Assembly (NCBI GenBank): GCA_016868455.1 | Contig: VGGV01000006.1 | Location: 1-64,000 of the forward strand | Length of the DNA stretch: 64,000 nucleotides | Reading direction: 5' to 3' | Source of the DNA: Bacteroidota bacterium | GTDB lineage: Bacteria; Bacteroidota; Bacteroidia; Chitinophagales; Chitinophagaceae | Part shown: piece by piece, positions 44,864 to 53,643 of the stretch | Layout: the number at the start of each line of letters is the position of its first letter | How positions within the stretch are numbered: the stretch's first letter is position 1 | Made by a program: the position numbers and the translations under genes | The notes under the pieces: model-generated | The model's database searches: none | Seen by the model: only the letters and a program-made list of their open reading frames with translations | Told to the model about the DNA's origin: nothing

Positions 44864-46264
44864 ATGGTATTAAGCAGAATCTGGACCGCCTTTATCCTGG
44901 TTGCATTACTCACTGCTGCTGCAAGATTTGCTTTTCAGCCCGGGCAGCAGGGTATTTTCAGCCAACTGGTTACCGGAAAGAACACCGACACCATAGCTGT
45001 GCGGATAGCGGATTCAGCATCCGTGCCGGCCATTGTTCACCAGCAGCTCAGCAACCAGAAACTGGCTGTGTGGGGAAAAGAAAAAGTATATAAAGCAGGC
45101 GATAACAGCTACCGTGCCTACAAACAGTTGCCGGCCAACGGCATTTTTGAAACCTGCAAGGATGCCGTAACGCTTTGCATCGGGCTTATTGGCATCATGG
45201 CGCTGTTTATGGGATTTATGAATATTGCCGAGAGGGCAGGGGGCATCCGGTTTTTATCCCGCATCATCGGCCCTTTTTTTTCCAGGATATTTCCCGATGT
45301 ACCCAAAGACCATCCTTCGATGGGGCATATGGTGATGAATTTTTCCGCCAACCTGATGGGGCTTGATAATGCAGCCACTCCGTTTGGCATTAAAGCCATG
45401 GAAAGCCTGCAGGAAATAAACCCCGATAAAACCAGGGCATCCAATCCGCAGCTGATGTTTCTATGCCTGCATGCTTCGGGTCTTACCCTTATTCCTACAG
45501 TCATCATTGCAGACCGGGTGGCTATGAAATCCGCACAGCCTGTAAGTATTTTTATTCCCTGCATGATTGCCACTTTTGTGGCCACCATGGCGGCAATGAT
45601 GTTAGTTGCAGTACGGCAGCGTATCCGCCTGTTTCAGCCGGTTATCCTGATGTGGGTATTTGGAATTACAGCTGTTATCGCTGCATTGATATTTTATATC
45701 AAAACTCTCGATGCACAGGGAGTTCAGCTTTTTTCCACCAGCCTGAGCAACGGGATCATCCTCATTATCTTTCTGCTGATCATACTGGGGGCCATCTATA
45801 AACGTACCAGCATTTTTGATGCCTTTATTGAAGGGGCAAAAGGCGGGTTTGAAACGGCGGTCCGCATTATCCCTTACTTAGTGGGTTTGCTGGTTGCCAT
45901 CAGTTTGCTGCGCAACAGCGGTGCCTTTGAGTTTATACTGGATGGCATTAAAAATATTTTTGTTATGCTGAACGGCGATACCCGTGTGGTGGACGCTATG
46001 CCAACCGCCCTCATTAAACCTTTAAGCGGCAGCGGTGCCCGGGCCGTAATGATTGATACGCTGAATGCACATGGGCCCGACTCATTTGCAGGTAATCTTG
46101 CTTCCGTATTCAGGGGTTCGGCCGATACCACATTTTATATTATTGCCGTTTATTTCGGGGCAGTAGGTATCAAAAACAGCCGTTATGCTGCAACTACCAT
46201 GCTGCTGGCCGACCTGGCGGGAATTATAACGGCAATTGCGCTGGCATATATCTTCTTTGTATAA
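44864..46264 (+). CDS. Fused SpmA/SpmB nucleoside-recognition (Gate) membrane protein
   Basis: 466 residues with about ten membrane segments and two Gate domains. The first half carries FSANLMGLDNAATPFGIKAM (SpmA type), the second LIKPLSGSGARAVMIDTLNA and FRGSADTTFYIIAVYFGAVG (SpmB type). In sporeformers the two are separate genes called spore maturation proteins; this organism should not sporulate, and the fused form is common in Bacteroidota with unknown substrate. It probably acts as an inner-membrane transporter. Confidence 0.88.
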   Translation: MVLSRIWTAFILVALLTAAARFAFQPGQQGIFSQLVTGKNTDTIAVRIADSASVPAIVHQQLSNQKLAVWGKEKVYKAGDNSYRAYKQLPANGIFETCKDAVTLCIGLIGIMALFMGFMNIAERAGGIRFLSRIIGPFFSRIFPDVPKDHPSMGHMVMNFSANLMGLDNAATPFGIKAMESLQEINPDKTRASNPQLMFLCLHASGLTLIPTVIIADRVAMKSAQPVSIFIPCMIATFVATMAAMMLVAVRQRIRLFQPVILMWVFGITAVIAALIFYIKTLDAQGVQLFSTSLSNGIILIIFLLIILGAIYKRTSIFDAFIEGAKGGFETAVRIIPYLVGLLVAISLLRNSGAFEFILDGIKNIFVMLNGDTRVVDAMPTALIKPLSGSGARAVMIDTLNAHGPDSFAGNLASVFRGSADTTFYIIAVYFGAVGIKNSRYAATTMLLADLAGIITAIALAYIFFV

Positions 46265-46273
46265 CCGGATATT

Positions 46274-48913
46274 TTAATTACCGGTGTTCATCATATCTCC
46301 TGCTCCGTTGTCCTGCTCCCGCTGATTTTTCCGTTTGAAAAGATTGGGATCAAATTTGCCGAAGCGCCAGTTGAAACTGAAACGAAGAACCTGGGGGTCG
46401 CGGCGACGGAATACATTTTGAATAAAGTCCGGCGACTCTGAGTAAATATCCTGTCTGCGGGTTCTGAAAATATCATTCATGTTTAATGATAAGGATGCCT
46501 GTCTGTTCTTCAGGAATTCAAAACGGATACCCATATCCACAAAATAATTGGCTCTTGAATAACCCTGCGATACCGTGGTTTGGCCAAACATGCCGCCACC
46601 CCCGAACATACCACCACCACGGCCGCCTCCGCCGCCCCTGCCGCTGGTTCCGGCGCCGCCGGGGGGTAATACAGTTCTGGACTGATATTCACCCGAAAGC
46701 TGTATAGTAAAATTCTTAGGCAGTTTAAATGTATTGTTCAATTTCAGAAACCAGCTGCCAAACTGGTTTTGTTCCGGCAACGCCGGATCGTTCAGGTTGA
46801 TTTTGGATGTAAACAGGTTCAGATTGGAGACCAGTTCCCACCATTTGGTCATCTTGTTTTTGGATATCAGTTCAAGCCCCGTTACATAACTTGAGTTGGC
46901 ATTAATGTACGTATTCACCAGTATCTGCTTATTATTAGCGGGATTGGTTTCTTTTACCTGGAAACGGGAGATCAGGTCATTGGTTCTTTTATAATAGGCA
47001 GATGCGATAAAGTTGTCTTTATTCTTAAAAGTTTTCTGGTAGGATAGCTCGAAGGAATTGGTAAACTCAGGGCTCAGGTTCGGGTTGCCCCGGCTGATGT
47101 TCAGCGAATCCGAGTAATCGGTAAAAGGATAAAGCTGGAAGAAATTGGGCCGGTTAATTTTCCGGGTATAATTCAGCTGCAGGTCCTGTTCTTTTTTTAA
47201 TTTTTGCGACAGGAAAACACTGGGGAACAAAGAAACCGGGAAATCTATGTTAAACACTTCGTTTTTATCAGGCAGCCGTCCCTGGTAATCGGAGCTTTCA
47301 ACCCGCAAACCCAACTGGTAACCAAAATTCTTAATCCTGTTGGCAAATGTGGTGTATGCTGCATATACATGGTCGGTACTGTTGTAATTAACTGAAAGCA
47401 GGGGATTGTATACCGGCAGGCCGGCGGCATCAAAGAAAAAGAAATCATTCCTGTTCTCCACTTTTCTTATTTGCGCCCTTACGCCCAGTTCCAGCTTGGA
47501 ATTTTCACTGAGCGGTTTTGCATAATCAGATTGTATCACAATATTCTGGTTATTGCCCTTGCCGTTTTGCTGTTGTTTAAAGGCATTGGAAAAGGTATAT
47601 CCCGGAAGGATGAAGTAATTATTGGTAATCACATTCTCATTACGGTTACGGCTGCTGTTATAATTCACATCGGCTGTCAGTTCTTCTCCCTGTTTGGGAA
47701 AATTGTGTTTATAGCTGAGCGAAACCCCGTTGTTTTGGAAACGGGATTTACTGTTGGACAACCGTTCTGAAAAAGACGATTTTACAGTGCTGTATAAGGA
47801 GTCAATCAGGATATCACTTTCGCTGTAGGGAGTAAATCGGCCTTCGGCCCGGTTACCGGAAATAGAAAGGGTATTGCGGTTGTCAACAAAAAAGTCAAAC
47901 CCGCCCCGCAAAAAAGTAAAGTAGCCTTCCTGAACGCTCCGGTCTGTTTGTTTTAAAAAAGTATTGGGTGTGCTGATAAGGGTGGTTCTGTCGGTGGTTC
48001 CGTTGCTGATGGATTTACGCTGGTTATAATTAGCGCTCAGGAAAAAATTTACTTTATTCTGCCGCACATTAATATCTCCGCCCAGGCCGATCCTGCCGCG
48101 GGAATCCAAATTGGTTCTTACGCTTCCACTGTAACCAACCCTTTTATTTTTTTTCAGGATGATATTCAGAATGCCGGCAGTACCACCCGATGCGTCGAAT
48201 TTGGCCGAAGGATTGGTGATGAGCTCTATGCTTTCAATGGCATCGGCGGGTATTTGTTCCAGTTCCATGGTGGTGGGCCTGCCATCCACAAAAATCTGCG
48301 GAGAGTTGTTGCGCATTGTAACATTTCCGTCAATATCCACATTGATGGAAGGCACATTCCGCATTATATCCACGGCTGTGCCGCCTGCAGAAACCAGGTT
48401 TTTGTCTACATTAAACACTTTTCTGTCAATACCCAGTTGCAAACCGGGTTTCGTGGCGGTTACCGTTACATTCTCCAGCACTTTGTCTTCAAATTCTATT
48501 TTGATATTGCCAAGATCTTTGTCCAGTGCGGCCATCATTCCGCCCATATCACCGTTGTTTCCGCCGGGTTTTAAGTCAAATGAAACATTCTGCTCAAAAG
48601 TTTTAAACCCTACAACTGTTATCTTCAGTTTGGATTGCCCAAAAGCAGGCACATTTTCAAGGCTGAATTCACCATTGGTTTTGGTAATCATGCCGGCGAC
48701 CACCACTTCTTTTCTTTTTTTGGTAACCGTGTCCATCCTGTTTTGCACCAGCTGCACCGAGGCGTATTCAATGGGTTTTCCTGTTTTGGCCTCCACCATT
48801 TTACCATAGAACCGGCCGACCGGCATCTGGCCGCCTCCCTGCCTTCCGGCTTGCTGGGCTGAAAGTGTATAAACAATTAAGAAAGAAGCTACAAAGCCAA
48901 ACAAATGTCTCAT
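46274..48913 (-). CDS. TonB-type outer-membrane receptor with carboxypeptidase-like N-terminal domain
   Basis: 879 residues: signal peptide (GFVASFLIVYTLSAQ), a carboxypeptidase-regulatory-like domain (GRFYGKMVEAKTGKPIEYAS), a plug (VDIMRNVPSINVDIDGNVTM, then NNSPQIFVDGRPTTMELEQI and AIESIELITNPSAKFDASGG), and a beta-barrel. This is the outer membrane beta-barrel (OMP_b-brl_3) class common in Bacteroidota. Near residue 780 a Gly-rich loop (GRGGGGGRGGGMFGGGGMFG) is inserted between strands. No SusD partner is adjacent; ligand unknown. Confidence 0.9.
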   Translation of the reverse strand: MRHLFGFVASFLIVYTLSAQQAGRQGGGQMPVGRFYGKMVEAKTGKPIEYASVQLVQNRMDTVTKKRKEVVVAGMITKTNGEFSLENVPAFGQSKLKITVVGFKTFEQNVSFDLKPGGNNGDMGGMMAALDKDLGNIKIEFEDKVLENVTVTATKPGLQLGIDRKVFNVDKNLVSAGGTAVDIMRNVPSINVDIDGNVTMRNNSPQIFVDGRPTTMELEQIPADAIESIELITNPSAKFDASGGTAGILNIILKKNKRVGYSGSVRTNLDSRGRIGLGGDINVRQNKVNFFLSANYNQRKSISNGTTDRTTLISTPNTFLKQTDRSVQEGYFTFLRGGFDFFVDNRNTLSISGNRAEGRFTPYSESDILIDSLYSTVKSSFSERLSNSKSRFQNNGVSLSYKHNFPKQGEELTADVNYNSSRNRNENVITNNYFILPGYTFSNAFKQQQNGKGNNQNIVIQSDYAKPLSENSKLELGVRAQIRKVENRNDFFFFDAAGLPVYNPLLSVNYNSTDHVYAAYTTFANRIKNFGYQLGLRVESSDYQGRLPDKNEVFNIDFPVSLFPSVFLSQKLKKEQDLQLNYTRKINRPNFFQLYPFTDYSDSLNISRGNPNLSPEFTNSFELSYQKTFKNKDNFIASAYYKRTNDLISRFQVKETNPANNKQILVNTYINANSSYVTGLELISKNKMTKWWELVSNLNLFTSKINLNDPALPEQNQFGSWFLKLNNTFKLPKNFTIQLSGEYQSRTVLPPGGAGTSGRGGGGGRGGGMFGGGGMFGQTTVSQGYSRANYFVDMGIRFEFLKNRQASLSLNMNDIFRTRRQDIYSESPDFIQNVFRRRDPQVLRFSFNWRFGKFDPNLFKRKNQREQDNGAGDMMNTGN

Positions 48914-49055
48914 TATTATAGTTTAAATATGAAGCTGCTGATTAGACGGGCAAAGCTTGCTGAACTTGCTGACAATGCCATGACAACTTGATGAAAGGCT
49001 ATTGACAATTTTCAAAGGGAAATGTTCAGGTTATTCACGGATGTTGGCAAATAAT

Positions 49056-49661
49056 TTAAAGGGCCAGCCATGTTATAAGCACCTGAGCGACGCCGATAAT
49101 AAACCCGATAAAAGCGCCTAATAGCTCAACAAATCTGAATTCCTTGGACATTATCTGGTATAATATTTCCTCCAGCTTATCCGATGAAAATGCTGATACC
49201 TTCTGTACTACGATATGCTCCAGGTCGAGTTCGTTTTTCAGGTTGGCGGTATATTGTTTCATTACAGGCGGGAACAGTGTTTCTATTTCCTGCATAAAGG
49301 CAGATTTCATTCTTCCGATAGTTTTATCGCCAATAAACATGCTGATGACCGGCATTTCATCGCTGAGGCGAACCCGCAGAAAATGGTCCACATGATTTTC
49401 TATCATCGGCATTATCTTTTTCAGGTTTTCGGGGTTACTGATCTTATGTTCAATATCTGCATAGGACAAAAATTCATTGCTGACGATCTTTCCGAGTTTT
49501 TCTGCAAATTGATACTGACGTTTGGGAAAAATGCCCTGGAAAGTAATGCCGAGTATGCGTTTGGGTTCACGGGGATGAAACAGCATTTTAATGGCAATCC
49601 AGTTGGTTATCCATCCGATAAACGCTGAAATAAACGGGATGAGGATGAGCCAGTAGTTCAT
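49056..49661 (-). CDS. DUF445 membrane protein
   Basis: 201 residues from the ATG at 49661; the ORF start at 49763 runs through the tRNA-His gene and its terminator, so it is rejected. The N-terminus is the conserved WLILIPFISAFIGWITNWIA helix followed by IKMLFHPREPKRI, the signature of DUF445 (YheB type), and a second helix closes the protein (GAFIGFIIGVAQVLITWLAL). Function is unknown. It is shorter than most members (350-450 residues). Confidence 0.85.
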   Translation of the reverse strand: MNYWLILIPFISAFIGWITNWIAIKMLFHPREPKRILGITFQGIFPKRQYQFAEKLGKIVSNEFLSYADIEHKISNPENLKKIMPMIENHVDHFLRVRLSDEMPVISMFIGDKTIGRMKSAFMQEIETLFPPVMKQYTANLKNELDLEHIVVQKVSAFSSDKLEEILYQIMSKEFRFVELLGAFIGFIIGVAQVLITWLAL

Positions 49662-49696
49662 TGGTAAGTATGAATTGAAGCATAAATAAAATGAAA

Positions 49697-49718
49697 CCCC
49701 GTTTCTACCGAAACGGGG
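49697..49718 (-). terminator. Terminator of the tRNA-His gene
   Basis: CCCCGTTTC / GAAACGGGG with a 4-nt loop, followed on the minus strand by TTTCATTTTATTT, right after the 3' end of the tRNA. Confidence 0.85.
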
Positions 49719-49723
49719 CCTTG

Positions 49724-49797
49724 GGTGGCTAATGGGACTCGAACCCACGACCCTCAGAACCACAATCTGATGCTCTAACCGACTGAGCTACAGCCAC
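49724..49797 (-). tRNA. tRNA-His (anticodon GTG)
   Basis: On the minus strand: acceptor GTGGCTG, D arm GCTCAGTCGGTTAGAGC, anticodon arm TCAGA-TTGTGGT-TCTGA with anticodon GTG, T arm GGGTTCGAGTCCC, acceptor end TAGCCAC and discriminator C. A G is encoded at -1 (49798), as in other bacterial tRNA-His genes. CCA is not encoded. It is on the same strand as the DUF445 gene but separated by a terminator. Confidence 0.95.
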
Positions 49798-49802
49798 CAT
49801 AT

Positions 49803-49837
49803 GCTGAAATTTCAATCATCAAATAATAAATTTCAGC
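49803..49837. repeat. 10-bp inverted repeat between tRNA-His and its promoter
   Basis: GCTGAAATTT (49803-49812) and AAATTTCAGC (49828-49837) are perfectly complementary. They fall in the predicted 5' leader of the tRNA-His precursor. Confidence 0.6.
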
Positions 49838-49843
49838 GGGTTG

Positions 49844-49851
49844 CAAAAATA
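49844..49851 (-). promoter_or_regulatory. Bacteroidota -7 box (TATTTTTG) of tRNA-His
   Basis: Plus-strand CAAAAATA reads TATTTTTG, 46 bp upstream of the tRNA 5' end. Confidence 0.5.
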
Positions 49852-49983
49852 GGCAAATTAGGTTTTGTTGAAAAATAAAAGCCTGATTACTACCTGCTTT
49901 CAATGAAGTAACGGAATAGCCAGCCACTTATCAAAATCCCTTGTTAAATGCCTGTAAAAGCAAGAAAAACAAGGATTCTGCGT

Positions 49984-49991
49984 TATTTTTG
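49984..49991 (+). promoter_or_regulatory. Bacteroidota -7 box (TATTTTTG) of prc
   Basis: TATTTTTG fits TAnnTTTG. Transcription from it would begin near 49997, after the ORF start at 49948, favouring the ATG at 50026. Confidence 0.5.
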
Positions 49992-50025
49992 GATTATGTC
50001 AGGCACCCTAAAATACCTGTTGAAT

Positions 50026-52179
50026 ATGAAAAGACTACCCGTAGTAATCCTGATGGTCGTTGCCGGTTCATTTCTTGCTTTTAAAACCATGGGAACCGGT
50101 ACTGCTGATCCGAACCCGCCCAGCAAATATGAAGATATTCTGCGGCTGATTGGTAAAATGCTTGCCGAAGCACATTACAGCCCTCAAAGCATCAATGATG
50201 CTTTCTCAAAAAAAGTATTTAAGAAATACATGAATGACCTGGATCCGGAAAAAAATATTTTTCTCCTGTCAGATCTTTCAGGTCTCCGGAAACATGAAAC
50301 CAGGATAGATGATGAGCTAAAAGGTTCGCCGGTTGAATTTTTTCTTGCCGCCGGTAAAAATTTCAATACAAGATTAGAAGAGGCTGCTGTGACATACAGT
50401 GAAATTCTTTCGAATCCTTTTGACTTTACTCTTGATGAAGAAGTGATACTGGATGGTGACAAACTGGATTATCCCGCTAATGAATCAGAGCGAAAAGACC
50501 GCTGGAGAAAAAAACTGAAATACCTGGCGCTGGAGCGCTACATTGATCTGCTGGATACCCGTGAAAAGAACAGGGGCAAGGAAGGGTTTGCGGTAAAAAC
50601 GGATGAACAACTGGAGAAAGAAGCCCGGGAAAAAGTAAAGCGGCTGATGGACCGGACTTTTGACAGATTCCGCCACAAGTTTAATGATGATGATAAATTC
50701 AGCGTATTTGTAAATGCCATTACTACTACCATGGATCCGCACACGGAGTTCTTTCCGCCTGTGGACAAACGGTATTTTGATGAAGAGATGAGCGGCCGCT
50801 TTTTCGGTATTGGCGCTTCATTGCAATACGATGAAGGGAATATTAAAGTAAGCAGTGTGCTTACCGGCAGCCCGGCCTGGAAATCCGGTGAAATTCAGCC
50901 CGGCGACATCATTATTAAAGTGGCCCAGGGCAGTGAAGAACCGGTTGACCTTACGGGTTTTGTGGTAACCGATGCTGTTAAGATCATCCGCGGTAAAAAA
51001 GGTACAGAAGTAAGGCTAACTATTAAAAAACAGGACGGCACTATTAAAATGATTTCGCTGATACGGGATGAAATAGTACAGGATGAAACATTTGCCCGCA
51101 GCGCAATTGTGAAAAATGTCAATACCAAAACCGGATACATCTTTCTGCCTGAATTTTACGCTGATTTTGACCGGCCCAATGGCAACCGCAGTTTTGTGGA
51201 TGTTGCAAAAGAGGTAACCAAGCTGAAGGAAGAAAAAGTGGATGGTATCATCATAGACCTGCGCAATAACGGCGGTGGCTCCCTCTATGATGTGGTGCAG
51301 ATGGCCGGACTCTTCATTGACGAAGGCCCGATAGTGCAGGTAAAAGACAGGGATAATAAGCCTACGGTTTTAAAAGATAAAGACCGCAACGTACTATATA
51401 CGGGTCCGCTGGCAGTAATGGTGAATGAATTCAGCGCCTCCGCTTCCGAAATATTTGCAGCAGCCATACAGGATTATAACCGGGGCGTGGTTATCGGCAG
51501 TACTTCCACCTATGGCAAAGGAACCGTACAGCGTAATATCGGGCTGGATACTGAATCAGGTTTTTCCATGACCGATTCAGACCTGGGTACTGTAAAACTT
51601 ACGTTGCAGAAATTTTACCGTATCAACGGGGGATCAACCCAATTAAAAGGCGTCAACTCTGATATTGTTCTGCCCGATAACCTGGAGTACCTGAAAGTAC
51701 GGGAAAAAGATGATGAGGACGCATTGCCCTGGGATGAAATCAATAAAGCCAGCTATACTAACTGGAATCCCGGGTATGATATAAAAACCATCCAGCAACT
51801 CAGCCAGCAAAGACTGGAAAACGATAACACATTCCAGCTGATAAAGGAAAATACGGAGTGGTTGTCCAAACAAAACGACAAGCATTATTCCCTGCAGATA
51901 GATAAATACAGGGAAGAGCAAAATGCTATCCGTAATACCATCAAGCAACTGGAGTCGCTGTTAAAACTGAAAGGCGAACTGGATGTTACCGCCCTGCCCA
52001 AAGAAGTAAACCGCTGGGAAAATGACAAGAACAAGCAGGAGCGTTTTCAGCAATGGCTGAAAAACCTGCAGAAAGACATTTATCTTGACCAGGCCGTAAA
52101 AGTGATGAATGATATGATCAGCCAGCAAAACCTGGTAAAGGCTAAAACCGGTGACGAGCCTTCGAAAAAAGGATTCTGA
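50026..52179 (+). CDS. prc: Tail-specific (C-terminal processing) protease Prc
   Basis: 717 residues from the ATG at 50026, chosen for its signal sequence (MKRLPVVILMVVAGSFLAF) and the upstream promoter box. After a helical N-terminal domain (MNDLDPEKNIFLLSDLSGL) comes a PDZ domain (FFGIGASLQYDEGNIKVSSV) and the S41 core with the dyad in NEFSASASEIFAAAIQDYN and STSTYGKGTVQ, and RNNGGGSLYDVVQMAGLF. Prc trims lipoproteins, peptidoglycan hydrolases and other periplasmic proteins. A good terminator follows. Confidence 0.93.
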   Translation: MKRLPVVILMVVAGSFLAFKTMGTGTADPNPPSKYEDILRLIGKMLAEAHYSPQSINDAFSKKVFKKYMNDLDPEKNIFLLSDLSGLRKHETRIDDELKGSPVEFFLAAGKNFNTRLEEAAVTYSEILSNPFDFTLDEEVILDGDKLDYPANESERKDRWRKKLKYLALERYIDLLDTREKNRGKEGFAVKTDEQLEKEAREKVKRLMDRTFDRFRHKFNDDDKFSVFVNAITTTMDPHTEFFPPVDKRYFDEEMSGRFFGIGASLQYDEGNIKVSSVLTGSPAWKSGEIQPGDIIIKVAQGSEEPVDLTGFVVTDAVKIIRGKKGTEVRLTIKKQDGTIKMISLIRDEIVQDETFARSAIVKNVNTKTGYIFLPEFYADFDRPNGNRSFVDVAKEVTKLKEEKVDGIIIDLRNNGGGSLYDVVQMAGLFIDEGPIVQVKDRDNKPTVLKDKDRNVLYTGPLAVMVNEFSASASEIFAAAIQDYNRGVVIGSTSTYGKGTVQRNIGLDTESGFSMTDSDLGTVKLTLQKFYRINGGSTQLKGVNSDIVLPDNLEYLKVREKDDEDALPWDEINKASYTNWNPGYDIKTIQQLSQQRLENDNTFQLIKENTEWLSKQNDKHYSLQIDKYREEQNAIRNTIKQLESLLKLKGELDVTALPKEVNRWENDKNKQERFQQWLKNLQKDIYLDQAVKVMNDMISQQNLVKAKTGDEPSKKGF

Positions 52180-52203
52180 TCGCTTTCACCGCATAAATTA
52201 TTC

Positions 52204-52230
52204 AGCCCCTGTTTGCAAGCAGGGGCTTTT
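52204..52230 (+). terminator. Rho-independent terminator of prc
   Basis: AGCCCCTG / CAGGGGCT with an 8-nt loop, then TTTT. Confidence 0.85.
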
Positions 52231-52253
52231 TATTCACTTGTGGTTAAGGTTCA

Positions 52254-52766
52254 TCAATTAAGATATCTTTCCTGTATAATGCTGATATGATGCTCTACAT
52301 GCCCGGATATGATAAATCCGATGCCCATCACATATACGGGTTTGCCGCTGGAAGTGCCGGATGTTTCCAGTTGCATAGTATCAAATGAACGGAAAAGTAT
52401 TTCAGTCGTTTTTCGTACGGCGCTGAACTCCTCTACCATATCATTCCAGTCGCGGTTGGTGGCTTTACAATTTTCGGCGTACAGGTTTTCATCAAACGAG
52501 GGCAGGGGGGTGCTGTCTTGCCGGGCAATACAGAGTGCCCGGTAAGCAAATATCCTTTCTGCATCCAGTATATGCTGCAGCACTTCTTTCAGCGTCCATT
52601 TTCCTTCGGCATAACGGTAATTGTATTTCTCAGCAGGAATACTTTTAAAAAAAGCAAGAGCTTTGGAATGCTGATTATTTAATGCAGGTAACAAATCAAC
52701 CTCCGGAACCTGGTTGATGTAACGGTGATAATATTCAGGTACTCTTGTTAAATCGGGCCGGGGCAT
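52254..52766 (-). CDS. DinB family protein
   Basis: 170 residues, four-helix-bundle pattern. The metal-binding histidines appear as LKEVLQHILDAERIFAYRAL (first) and GHVEHHISIIQERYL (second), with PSFDENLYAENCK between. DinB proteins bind zinc or nickel; many act as thiol-dependent transferases but most Bacteroidota members are unassigned. The gene lies 5 bp after the stop of the repeat protein gene on the same strand and may share its transcript. Confidence 0.87.
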   Translation of the reverse strand: MPRPDLTRVPEYYHRYINQVPEVDLLPALNNQHSKALAFFKSIPAEKYNYRYAEGKWTLKEVLQHILDAERIFAYRALCIARQDSTPLPSFDENLYAENCKATNRDWNDMVEEFSAVRKTTEILFRSFDTMQLETSGTSSGKPVYVMGIGFIISGHVEHHISIIQERYLN

Positions 52767-52771
52767 ATCTG

Positions 52772-53533
52772 TCAGTTATTTTTTTCTTTTTCTTTATTTA
52801 CAGGCGAAGGCTTACTGTTAAGCGGTGCGCCCACTGCAATATCACAACGGTGACCGGGCTCGCCGTGTGGCGGGTTCATACCGGGGGCAGTGGTAGTGGT
52901 GGTTCCTGTTTTTACAGGTTCAGCAGGTGTTACTATAGGTGTGGGTTTTATGGCATCAGATGGTACAGTTGTACCCGGTTGGGTAACTGTGACGGGTTGT
53001 GTTACAGGCTTGCTGTCAAGCGGTGCGCCAACGGCAATATCACAGCGATGTCCGGGCTGGCCGTGCGCCGGATTTAATCCCTTAGCAGAAGTGATTGCCG
53101 GAGCAGTTGTTTTAGCGGGAGCGGTAGTGAGTGTAGCTCCTTCTGCCGGAGCGGAAGGAGTTATAGTAAGGCCGGAATTTGCAGTTGGGGCAGTTGGGGC
53201 TGCAGGTTGTTTTGTGGTTTCAGGATTATTTGCGGGCTTACTGTCAAGCGGTGCCCCAACAGCAATATCACAGCGGTGGCCGGGCTGCCCGTGTTCAGGG
53301 TTAAGGCGTGTTGATGCAGTTGCAGGGGCAACAACCGGCACTTGTACTGGTACGGGCAAAGTTGAAGTTTTGTTGGTGTCCGGAGTATTGATTACAGGGG
53401 TTGTTAAGGGTGCGTTTACAGGGGCACCACCTGTATCAGTTCTGGGTACACTGGTTTCTTCATCAGCAGAATTTCCGCAGCCTATATACACAGATACAGA
53501 CAATAACAATATCAGAATTTTAAGACCTGGCAT
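52772..53533 (-). CDS. Lipoprotein with three HGQPGHRCDIAVGAPL repeats
   Basis: 253 residues. A lipoprotein signal (KILILLLSVSVYIGC) is followed by Pro/Thr/Ala-rich, disordered-looking linkers and three nearly identical modules: LNPEHGQPGHRCDIAVGAPL, LNPAHGQPGHRCDIAVGAPL and MNPPHGEPGHRCDIAVGAPL, each followed by a xSKP segment. Each has two histidines and one cysteine, which could bind metal or heme or form disulfide or thioether links. I recall this motif as common in Bacteroidota but without a known function. The antisense ORF of similar length (52890) is a shadow. Confidence 0.8.
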   Translation of the reverse strand: MPGLKILILLLSVSVYIGCGNSADEETSVPRTDTGGAPVNAPLTTPVINTPDTNKTSTLPVPVQVPVVAPATASTRLNPEHGQPGHRCDIAVGAPLDSKPANNPETTKQPAAPTAPTANSGLTITPSAPAEGATLTTAPAKTTAPAITSAKGLNPAHGQPGHRCDIAVGAPLDSKPVTQPVTVTQPGTTVPSDAIKPTPIVTPAEPVKTGTTTTTAPGMNPPHGEPGHRCDIAVGAPLNSKPSPVNKEKEKNN

Positions 53534-53582
53534 TTTAGATTTTTTAGGTTGTGTAAAATACTCAACTTTTCCGGTAGCTGGT

Positions 53583-53621
53583 AAAAAAAGGGCCCTGTGT
53601 TGCCGGATACAAAACAGGGCC
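53583..53621 (-). terminator. Terminator after the subtilase gene
   Basis: On the minus strand GGCCCTGT / ACAGGGCC with a 15-nt loop, followed by CTTTTTTT. It lies between the subtilase gene and the repeat lipoprotein gene. Confidence 0.85.
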
Positions 53622-53643
53622 GGATATTTTCATTTATGAATAT

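Noticed and set aside
44864-46264. Sporulation role for the SpmA/SpmB-like gene
   Set aside because: The name comes from Bacillus; no other sporulation gene is present and Bacteroidota do not form endospores.
48159-48809. 216-residue plus-strand ORF
   Set aside because: Antisense to the plug and N-terminal domain of the TonB-type receptor, which has clear motifs on the minus strand.
49661-49763. Longer start for the DUF445 gene at 49763
   Set aside because: It would read through the tRNA-His gene and its terminator; the ATG at 49661 matches the family N-terminus.
52890-53639. 249-residue plus-strand ORF
   Set aside because: Antisense shadow of the repeat lipoprotein, whose signal peptide and HGQPGHRCDIAVGAPL modules read on the minus strand.
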